Shown here: positions 49,401-61,400 of the stretch, one piece after another | How positions within the stretch are numbered: the stretch's first letter is position 1 | How the letters are laid out: the number at the start of each line of letters is the position of its first letter | Origin: Liolophura sinensis | Taxonomy: Eukaryota > Mollusca > Polyplacophora > Chitonida > Chitonidae | Assembly (NCBI RefSeq): GCF_032854445.1 | Contig: NC_088301.1 | Location: forward strand, 50,339,116-50,403,115 | Reading direction: 5' to 3' | Length of the DNA: 64,000 bases | Notes under the pieces: generated by a model | Told to the model about the DNA's origin: nothing | The model's database searches: none | The model's input: only the letters and a program-made list of their open reading frames with translations | Position numbers and translations under genes: made by a program

Positions 49401-52400
49401 AGATTAATGCTGCAGATGCTTGCATTTGGTAAATGTAGATTATTGTAAATATCTAATGTTCACCCAGCATTATTAAAGCATGGACAGTAACAGGTCAGCA
49501 TATGGCACTTCATGGCAGCCTTACAACAACACAATGCTACAACTGGGGTGAAAATATATAGGTCCTTTGCCCACTGGAATCAAATATTGTAGAGTATCAT
49601 TTCATAAGGACAATTTTGTGTTCCAGAGATAGTTTTATATTCTCAGCAAACAAATAAAGTTAGAATTAATTTAGTTGCACAATTCAACAAAAAGAAAAAT
49701 ACACAACCAAAAGAAAAACACATTCAAAAGAAAAACACAACCAACGAAAAACCATCTAGTTTGAATTCCTTTGGTTTTTGAGCATGATCAAGCCTTAGAG
49801 GCAAGCAAACAATACTTGCTTATCAATAATTATAATAACAAAACTCTATTCTCATTTACACTGCTTTCTTTATTTGAAGACATTATCATCAATATTCATC
49901 TCTTAGAGCTCTGCCAGTTGAAATGCATTGAGGATTATCTCTGGTACATTTGGTCAAGGCATGACCTTGAACGAGGTGTACTCTTGGAGATGCAGACATG
50001 TTTAGCAGATAGAACTGACCTTCTAACCTATATACTCTGAGGAGTCGAGAGATATACAGCTTTACCTTAAATCTCTTAAAAAGAAGTTCTCACTGGGTAC
50101 TGAATACAGAATTCATGAATGTTAAATGGTGATTTTCTTAAAACAAGTGTGTAAAGTTTTACATGCATGTACAGAAAAATTATTAATTAAAGCACAATAA
50201 ATTAGTATGCCAGCTGCATGAGTATAACAAAGTGTTCGTAAGATCCCCCATATCCTCTTCTTCCTAAGAGTTTTATATCACACTGTATGCTCACAGCAAG
50301 TTGTCCAAGAAAATCATTTTTTGGAGAAAGACGCCTTCTTGGTTTTCAATGAATGTGAATGGGCTGCAGTTTCCACAATGACATTTGGGCTACAAGTTAT
50401 GACAGAATGGAATTTTGTCCCTGAATATGGTAGACATATAGCCAAATGGCTGTTTCTGCAGACAGTGATGGCTGGGATTCTATTTCCAAGAGTGCAAGTT
50501 GTTCATGCCCCATTGTATCAATGCAGGTCACAAAAGCCATATGAACTGGTTTAGTGTGAACTTTCTCTAATTTGACATTGCAATATACTGGACCATCAAG
50601 AGGAGTACAGAGAAGTCTTTCTAAACATACCTTCAGACCCCTTAAAATATCCAAGGCCAAACACTTAAGTGCAGCCAACACATGAAGCTGGGGCTGGTTT
50701 CATGACGCTTACATAGTGTTAAGTCACTCTTAGCTAAGTGCACTTTATATCTCTACAACATGCATAGTGATGGTAGTTAAGGGCTAACTTAGTTAAGTGA
50801 GCTTCATAAAAACCGGCCCCAGATCTTTACTTCAAAGCAAGCCTTTTTCACTTGTTCACAGTGACATGCACAAAATAACGGTAAAACTGAGGCAATGGTA
50901 AATAATCAGATGTATTATAATCGCAATATCTCTTCTATGCCTTAACATATTTATATATTGTTAAATATTGCTTGTTTTTCGTATCACTAAATATCCACAC
51001 TGCTTCTGACAAAATTTAAAGGACTAGTTACAAACACTTATTTTTCCTTTTGAAGGTTAACCACACTAATTAATATCATGGTGGCATCAAGATATGGCAG
51101 CCTGGTCCCAATGCGGACATATGTATAAACTGATGACTCACTGAATAATCTTTCCAAGCACACCACACAATTCACAGCCACAGTTTTTTCATACTGCACC
51201 AACCAGTCACTGGCCTATCTCCTTTTGTTGATTGGTAGGTATTAATTAATAATGACTTCACGCAGGTTTGAAGTCAGTCGACAGTTTACAGACCTCAGTG
51301 AGCGGTAGATCTATCCAGGTTTACCTAAATGTTTGTTGTGATTTGCGCTATCACAATTAAGCAATAATAGGCTCTAAATCACAAAGCGATTTTAGACTTA
51401 AGTCAAAATTTATATCAGTAAATTTTGTATGTGCCTTTCAATTATTTCGGCTGAAATTTGTTGTATAATAACACCCAGAATTTACCTTGCAAAGCAATAT
51501 TTTGACCTTGTTGCGTAAGAAATAAAAATTTTAAACTGATTTGAAACTTTAACTTAAGTCTACGATCACTCCATGATCCCTGGGCCAAAATTTGTTGGAC
51601 AAAATTTGTGGGACGTTTTCACACAAGATGCTTTAGTACTGTTATGAGACAAGCATGACTTTATGGAGTTAAACATCATACTGCTCAAAAATGTACCATC
51701 AAAAATACAGGTAAACATTCCTGTGTTGCTTTCTCACCTTGCACCCCTCACAGGAGTCCACACCATAATGAAACCCAGAGGATTCATCACTGCAGACTTT
51801 ACACTGTGGTGACTTGGTTCCATTGGTGGAGGAGTGGGCAGCGGTCAGTTTAGGTCCTGTAGCGACAGATACGACTGCTGGGGTGCTGAATTTTGTGGCA
51901 CTGGCAGCAGTGCTGGGGGCTGGGCCTGTTGAAAAAGGGGTCAGACAGAGTGGCGAAGAGGTCACAACTTCATTGATGACTTCACTCAAGTTCGATCCAC
52001 TGCAGGACATCATTGCATCTGGGTCTGGTGCCTCCACCTTGATTGAGTCTGCAATGCTGTCCAACATTGTCAGTGTCTGTGTATCATTGTCCATGGAAAA
52101 TGACAACATGAGCTGTGGCATGTCATTCCTGTCTAGCACATGGTCCATGGTTGGCCACATCAGCTTCTCCACCTCTACAACACAGAATTTACATTAGCAT
52201 TTTAATTCACAGAATTCATCAACAAAGATACAAACGCTTGAGCCCTTTCAATACATAGGTAATAGACTCCATCATGTCCCCGAGGGTCTCCCTGCGTAAA
52301 ATCTATGGCATTTCACCTGGGAAATCCAACATGACAGAATGAACACCTGGAATGTGTACAGCATGCAAAACTGCATTACTTCATCAAATAAGGACAGGCA

Positions 52401-55400
52401 AAGGCAAAAACAAAAATATTGAATAATATAAATAATTCTACATGAATTTTTTTTTTTTTTGAGGCAAATGAAAATCATAAATTTTTTCATTTGGTTCTGA
52501 TCAAAATATTACTGACATACATGTAATCTCAGGCACATGAAGTTGCTATCTGTGTAAAGATACCCGGAACTGGCTGGTTGTTATTATGAGCCTACTTCTA
52601 AAATACAACTTAAAGACCTTGAACTTACAGGACTACAAGAATCAAAGACATACCTGATTAAATATGCACAATACTGACATCTTTACAATTTTATGCTAAT
52701 TGTATGAAAAACAGGCTCACATCTCAATATAGCAATGTAATAGCAGTCCAAATATAAACAAAATTGCCCATATCATAAACCACTTACAGCGCGATGGTTT
52801 TCAGAAACTTAAATTTGTGGAAAACCAGTAAAAATGCATCACAGAGGAAGCATCTGTTCAATTTCCATCTGATCAGTGCTATGTCAAACACTGTGACATT
52901 TGCCTGAAATGCTTAGTGCTGTTGAACCAGGATGTTATATGCATCACCCACATCCTATAATTGAAGTGCTGTTGTTGTGCTAGCACCTCGCTCTAGTCAT
53001 ACAACTTATACACTCATCACAGTGACAGCAAGTGTGTATTTCTAATAAATATATGTAACATAATACATAAAAAGGCAAGTAAAGCTAATATATGACAACA
53101 TGTCACTCCTGATAAGCAAAGTGATAATGTACAGTAGTAATCCAGATGTTTGTTCAGTTACAACCAGATAAATATTTTCAAAGCATTTCAAAACAGTTTC
53201 AAAACAGTTCCCATGTACTGTAAATCTTCAACCTTTTCAACCATTAAAGCACTTATTTTAGTGGAATTTATGCATACAATTATTTTGAAAATGATGCTAA
53301 AAATGATTTGTTTGTGTCACTTAAGATGCAAGTTATATAAAATGAGTCAAAATTATTTCTCAACACCCCACAGTTCTCGAAAATGCTTCAAAATATTAGT
53401 CGCAGAGGCAGATGAAAAAATACTCAAGAGCTTCCATTACGCATACATGTACTTCAACCCAAATTTTACTGCACACGAATATGATTTTTAGGCATAGAAG
53501 AAACATAGGTTCCTTGCAGTTTCATTAACCATGGATTTTCACACAATTACAATCACAGATTAATAAATGATAAACATTATATATAAACAGATCCAGTTTC
53601 ACTTCCCTATTTTCTGCCATCACATTTATCTCAGTGAATATACTTTCTGTCACACAACAGCAGAAGTATCAATCAGTATATATATATCAGACAACGATTT
53701 ATCAATCTGCATATTACCCTGACATCATCAATCTTCTTTTTACCTCATAACTGTCAAAACTGTCTACAACCACATGTATTGCAGCAAAAACATTCTAGCA
53801 AAGTATGAAATTATAATTAATCATGAGTGTATATTTGTAAAACAAAATACCTTATTCGCTCAACCTGAAGCCTGAGCACATATATAAGGGCGTACATTTA
53901 GGAAGGCTGTGGATCATATGCAAATCAGAATTCAGATACATACTCTGCCTTTTCCTTCATCTAAATGTGCACTGTTTGCTCAGTCATGACAGCCATTGAG
54001 GGCATGGAGAGGTTAACAGATTATGATCGATGCTTAAACAGAGCAGGATATTAACAAGGACACTTATCAATGACACAAGGGTCTGCGTCAGGATGTGGCA
54101 ACCAGCAGAAACGTCATTTCCCGTTTCATATCTTCATGCGCTAACACTTCCTGAATCACACCTTTCTAAAGAATATTGTGAATTTAGCAAAACACAAAAC
54201 TGAAAAAAAAAGACAACATCTGAATAATATTATATGCAGGAGGAACCCATCCCTTCACATATCACAAATAACGTCATGAGTGCTTAAACCGTCTGATTGA
54301 ATGAAGAGGGGACTGTCAATGTAAACAACATACCACATGAAGAAAAGCGCTTTCAGTTCTCAGTCTTTGTACTTGATCTGTAGTGGTTTATACCTGTACC
54401 AGTGTCTCCAAAATAAACGAGTTCAGCTGCACCTGAACCCAGCCATTACCACTGAAAAATTGTTTGTAACCACATCTGCACACAGCATGCACGGACCCTT
54501 CCTTAAACCCCTGTACAGAAATATGATTATATCCCTCACCCAGGTGTAGGTGTCTGCTTTTATATCTAACATGACAATTTTTTTTTTCTTATCTTTTATA
54601 TCCCAACTCCTGAAATTTAAAACTCTTCACACTGAATACTTTCAGCGCAGACAACTTAGAAATTACTTCGTACCAGATAAACCAAGGAAAGAATTACCTT
54701 ACAATTCTGCAAGAATAGCTTAGTATTCACACATATAGGCCTTAGACAGCCGCACCTGTTTTATGTATGGGTACAGTAAATGATGTCATACCTGTCATTC
54801 AAAGATGAATATAATACATGTTCCTAAACGCACCTGGTCAGTGTACTTAAGGCAGTGAGTCTGCACACATGTTCTGTGATTTAAGACCTAAGACACATTT
54901 GGTTAGACTGAATGCACATCAGAGACTAATAGATTTATAAGCTGTTAGTACAATAATATGATGTAAATAATTAGTGTGACCTATACCAGATATAAACATC
55001 CAAAATTTCACATGAAAATAAAACCCTGTATTTGGAGGTGAACACATAATTTTCTTTGCTCAGCTTTCATTTCGATTCTGAAGCCATGCAGTGAGGTGCG
55101 TTCGTTGACCTCTGTTTAGAAATCTAGAGTATTGTAAATGATCCGCAAGAATACACTTGGCATCTGAGCCCTGTTGACCAGTTCATGTCCACTGAGCTTG
55201 GCCAGCTTAAACCAGACCCAGCTGACAGGAATTTAACCTTTCCCAATGAAGTGGGTTTAGGTGGAGAGAGATTAGACGTTCCAGATTAGCGGGGGATTTT
55301 TAATTCTTCACCTTCGAAGGAAGCCATCAACTTCTCCTGTATTAACACAGCCGAAAAGCAACAATAAGGCTTAACAGAAATATTTATCTACATGTCGCTG

Positions 55401-58400
55401 AAGGCTGTTTATATCTGCTCTAGAATGTGTGTAATACGGAATAAATGCAACATTATCTTTCAGTAAGAATCCTTCTCCTGCCCACTTTCAAGTCTCAAGA
55501 CAAGAAGTTCAGACCACAGAAATAATGCGCCAGCTGAAATTCTGAAACATACACTTCCAATGAGCATTCACCCATCAATATCTGCATGTAATAATTCACC
55601 TAATTTTTCAGGTGGCCCAGCACTCTGTATTTTCAAAAGGCCAATTTACTATATTTGGCACTATTAGATCCACATGTTTTATCATACATATTAAGTGCAT
55701 TTATGTCTAGGATGAATGTAGGAATAGTGTAAGTATGCTACCCAACGTACTTTGATGGCGTGATCATGAATCTGTTCTTATTTCTTTCTGGTAATGTATT
55801 CTGCAACAAGCAGCGATCAAACTGCGAAAAAGTGCAGCTTCCACCATATTTGGGGGTCATTTGACAGAAAACTGTTACAGCTGTAGAGCTGAAAATCTCT
55901 GAGTGCAATTCGCTATATGTGTGCTATGCGAGTGCCTAAATTCGATGAGGTATGATAATAAACACTAGACGTGAAGAGTTTACTAAGAGTCCACACAGGT
56001 AGTCCTTCCTTCAAATTATTATCAGGCTTCCAACATCCCCTTGGAAGACTATTGTTCTTGCTCAGATTACTTTTCCTCTCTGACAACTGTTGTTTTTTTT
56101 TTTTCATTTTACAAGAAAACTGTGTGTCACAGCTGTTAACTTTCTGTACATGTTCATTACCAAATCGCTTGGGCTGCCTGCTGGAGTGTAAAACTTCACC
56201 CACCTGTGGCCCACTTTTCGGCCATATTGGAGCAGCATGGAAATCAAAAAAAAAACTTGCTTCTCCAGAATCGCTGATCCTATTGTAATGAAAATTAATA
56301 TGCATGTATAAGACTACTAGAGGTATCAGGATTGAAATGTGGAAGCTCGCTATTGGTCATTTCAATCATGTGATGACCTGTGGATGAATTCTGAAAAAAA
56401 CAAGATGGCAATTAAATGCAGTTTGGCCTGCTGAATACAACCGTGGTTTCAGTTTTTTTCCTATGATGTATAGTTTTTCTTTTAATTGCAATTATACGTC
56501 ATTTTTCAAATGTCACGTGATTCGATACCGTAATAGCTATGAAGCTGAAAACTAGTCAGTAGATAAATCAGCCACAGATTTTCTTTTTTGACTGGTAGGA
56601 CCACACAGCTACGACTGATAGTTTTGCCGTTAAAATGCGTTTAAAAACTTGTTTTTTTTTTTATTCATAGTCAGCTTGTAAAATTGCAATATCTTCAAAA
56701 CCCATAAAGGTAGAAAAAACAAACTTGGCATTTTTAATAGCCAACATATGAAGCTGCTTTTGACGTTTTGTGCTGTTTGGCCAGTCTTGTGATTTAGCAA
56801 CCATTATGAATTTTATTGATAAGCTCAAACCATCTTTTTCCATAAATCGGCTGATGATCTTTGGATGAAATTTCACTTGCAAGTTTTGTGAGGTTCACGC
56901 TACATATATTGTACAAAACCTTTCTGTTTGGTATGCAAGTTGTGAAATAACTGACCAATGAAATTTCCTTAAAAGTAGGTCTATAAGTAAAAGTCTAAAA
57001 ACTGCTCAAAACGATTAAATAAACACACTATCTAGTACTGCTTGGCGTCAGGATTACAAATCCGTAAGAATTATTTTTGTACTTGGTATAGTTTTCAGGT
57101 AATGACCGAAAAAACATCAAAAATATAGCTGCTAAAAGCAGCGATGTCTGTGTTCAAGCCAGTATTGCCGGCCTGTGTTGTGTTACTTCAGGTTACCTTG
57201 ATGGAATGCATGTATAGATACATAACCATCTTAACAAGCAAGCCTACATTCTTCATAGTCATACAGAGTACATATATAGTGCTTTGCACTCAGTGATTTT
57301 CAGCTTTACAACTGTAACAGCTTTCTGTGACGTGACCGCTAAATATGGTGGAAACTGCATTTTCTCGCAATTTGATCACAATCTGTGACAAAACTATACG
57401 TCGCAGGAAAGAAATAAGACCAGAGTCATGATCAGGCCATCAAGTTAAATGTAATTCACTTGTTTGGAAAATTTATTGTCTAACATGGATTACCTTTATT
57501 CTTTTGCCCATATTAGACAACTGGGACCTTTTCAGAAGAGCACAGAACTAATAGAATGGAACGGCCTGTGGTGGAGAAAGTGGAAAGTTTTAGAGAGTGG
57601 AAGCTAAAAGCTGTGTGTACAGATCGCTTGGAAGCCGCATAACTGCATGCAGTTCTAGTTATTATTTTTCTTCTTTTTTGTGAAAGCTTTAAGAGCTGTA
57701 AAAAGGAAAAAGTTTTTAATGGCTGTTGAAATTTGGTGATTTTAGCCAGAAGGTTACAAGGCAAATTTTTGACTGTTTCTGGTTAACTCTGGTCACGTGA
57801 CATGGCAGCCATCTTGAATTTTGATGAAAACCTTCAAAAGTCTTCAAGAACCAATAAACAGCTTCTTTTGAAATTTGATATACTTGTAGAGCGATCCCAG
57901 TTAGAGCAAGTTTGAAAAAATCTTGGACATGCATTAAAAACTTTGGAAGCTCGCCATTGGTCGGAGTTATCACATCATAAAAAGTGTCAAATTTTGATGT
58001 TTTCATGTATTCTGGTGTATTTGGCAACGCTGATTCTGAATCTGCTTGTAGATTTTGCCTATCTCTGTAACTTTTTGTGATATGGTCAAAAACATTTTTC
58101 AGTCATTTTACCTCAATCATTTTTTATTTATCTTTTTATTTCATTGGTGTTTTACACCGTACTGAAAAACATTTCACTTATTAAGGTGGGAGGAAAGTGG
58201 GCTGTGCCCAAGACCATCTGCAAGTTGCTGGAAAACCTTCCCACATATGGCCAGAGAGATAGCCAGCATGAGCTGGACTTGAACTCACAGCGACCGCATT
58301 GGTGAGAGGCTCCCGAGTCATTATGCTGTGCTAGCGCGCTAACCCACTGAGCCACAGAGGCCCCAGCCAATCATTTTTAATGCTAACACAGCCACAGTGT

Positions 58401-61400
58401 ATGTGATTTGATATTGACTAGATTGCTTTTTAATCATTGGTTGACACAACAAGCTTTCACAATTTGGCCCCACAAATGTTCAAGGGCAATTCCTGGTTTC
58501 CTCCAGAGCGCTGCAGTATCTCTACAAGAAATTCTGATCAGTCCATAATTTACCTCCAATTCATCCTCTCTTATATGTATTAAATAAGTTTAGAATTTTA
58601 TGGTTACATGTAACTAGCCACTTGTATATACATGTAAAAGCATGCCATGCAACTGTTGAGGGAAGTCCAGCAGATTTCCTCAATCATCTCATGGTGCATG
58701 CTGCTTAGGAAATAACCAAACCAAACCCACCTGTTGACATTCCAAGGTACAGACTTATCTACCCCATACTCTTCCAGGCATCAAGTACTTACATGTACAA
58801 ATCTATATCAGCTGTCATGGAAACTTGTGACCTTTGACCCTAATCATCCATGAAAGGTCAGCTGATAATGACAACATCTAGGCAAACAGAGCGAAAATGA
58901 TCCCTGTTCAAATAGCACTATATATTAACAGTCTTGACATATCAACCATATGGTGCCTGTAAATTTATGAATGTAGTAGTGGCACTGGGGTGGGGTGGGG
59001 GGGGGGGGGGTACAATTGGGGGGGGGGGAGGTATGATGGAAGAGTCAGTTTGAACTGAAAGTATACAGAGCCTCTTGTATCCAACAGGGCGGAATCTCCA
59101 GTCAATCAGGTTATGTGTTCCCAATTTCAATTCCAAATTTCCGTTCATCACACCTTTCAGCTGTTCCATAACGACGTCTTAATCCAAGGGCAGGGAAGCT
59201 TCGCATGGAAATTCTAAACAATGGCGTTTATAGTTTTCGTTGATTGTTGATATGACATTGACTCATTTATTGAGTGTGTTTGTGTGTGTGTGTGTGTACC
59301 CTTCAATGATTCAATCCTGTATTCTGATACTACCTTAACCTTTACATGACTTATTTTATCAAGAGGAATATGGTGTGACAGATAGCACCAATGTGACTAC
59401 ATACAAAGCCTGTCCAATCAGATTGCCTGTTCACATCCACACCTTGCTTGAGGTTTGTATACATATTAAAGTCATTTTTACAATTATGTACCTGGATAAG
59501 GTTGGTAGCTTCCACCAGTCTCCACCTAGCTTCCTCCAAATACAAATGCATACATATAAAATAATTCTTGAGTCTAAACATCTCAGTAAAATAATTTAAA
59601 GAACAACTGTAATAGATGGTGTTACAAAACAGTATTACTTGCATCCATACCTGCCAACACTTTAAGGTGAACAAGGCAACTCTTAACTTTAGGTTTCACC
59701 ATTCACTTCACCTGACATTCATATGTTGCATGGAAGAAACTGGCATTCCAAAACATATCTAGAACTTTTTATTTCTAACACATTATTAGTGGACCAACTG
59801 TCTGTTTCTAATTTCTGTTTTGTACTAAAGTTCATTCAAACAGAACAAAAAATGTGCTAAATTCAGATAAAATCACAAAACATCTGAAAGACACAAATTT
59901 AATACTAACTACATGTATAACAGCAAATTTTGATCCACATTTAAGGTGTTCACATTTTTCAATCGAAGTGGCAAAAAACCCCGCCATCACATTGCCTTAT
60001 AAATCAGAGACAAAGGCCTCAGTGATGGTTTGTCCACGAGGTCGTTAGGGTACAAGATGGTATTCAGCCGAGATTAACAAATCTATCAGCTAATGGAAAG
60101 TCCTTCATGTTCATAGTCAGGAAATATTAATGTAACATAACACATACATGGCTACAAACATCAATGAAACTAAGTTTTACCTAAGGGTGTCATGATTTGA
60201 CGATGTTCATCTTTATCTGGGACGACATTTTACTCCATCCACCATAAACAGGTCATGCGTTACATGTATATAGGCACCATCTGCAAGCTTATTTTGTATT
60301 CTCTATTGCACCAGTCCACAGTCTCCTCCGTGAACATGTGGTCTTCGCATGGTTGATTCAGGTATCTTTTGCAGGTTTCATAAGGCTTTCTAAGAATCCA
60401 AATCTTGGTCAGAATTCTTGCCTTTTACACCAGTCTCAAGCAATAACGCACAACAACAACAACAGCCTCTCAATCAATTACAGCCTCAGCAGAACAAAGG
60501 CCATAAACAACACGAGATGATTTAGCAATCATCTTAATCTTCAGCAAAACATCCTCTTTATGTAGCACGTGCTTAGCATAGATAGCAACACCAGATCACC
60601 CTCACCCCTAACCATGTGAAATACAGACGGAAAACAACCTCAACATACCATTCAACAGTTTGAGAACAGGGCCGATTCACTCGAGAAACTTCCCCATCAC
60701 GTAGTGTTCCATTTGTCCTACATTACACTAGCAGAAGTATACAGAGTTCAACCAACGACAACGTGATACAAGTTGTAATATTGTGAAGAGTCAGGTCTAT
60801 CTGCATGGGCCATGAAAAAAAGCACAGCACACTGTGATGGTTCAGTGGGTAAGATGGGGTTTACTAAGGGGGGGTTCTCAGCCTCGATTCATCAGCATGG
60901 CTACGAGTGGCCCACATGTTGCTGCGTCCAAAAGCCAAGCATTGTATTCCCACTACATGTAACTTCACAGCAGCAGAAATGAATACAAGTTAACATACAT
61001 TGATCAACAAAAATTTCCAGTCCCAAGGTTTAAATTTTCCTCTGGGGGGCAAAACATAAAGATCTGAAGTTCGTGAACCATTTAGCAATAAATGAGTCAA
61101 TGTCATATCAACGATCAACTAATCCATGCCACGTAGCTTTGTTATGAGTAGTAAGCTCATTATTAAGACATGAAAGTCAGGTAAGGTGTGGCTGTCTAAT
61201 CAGACATACACGCATAAAAATGCAAGAATTTGAACCCATTGACATGAGCATGATCATTATTTCCACTGCTTATCTCATCCTGTAATGGCAATATTAAGTT
61301 TAACAATGTCATAGGTTGCAAACGTTACATATATTGTAACACAAAGAGGTTAGCAGGTGCACCTGAATAAAAAATGTAAGTAAACACAACTAAAGTACTC

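Larger units (their letters stand above)
48550..51737. other. 3.2-kb receptor intron between exons 2 and 3
   Basis: It holds two MITEs (50689-50821 and 51370-51586), a poly-T tract near 49200, a short AAGAAAAACACA repeat near 49690-49750, and no supported exon. Confidence 0.5.

Noticed and set aside
51814-52197. 127-codon plus-strand frame
   Set aside because: It is the antisense shadow of receptor exon 2.
55913-56305. 130-codon minus-strand frame inside the inverted-repeat element
   Set aside because: No domain recognised, it overlaps the arm, and it has an equally long frame on the opposite strand.
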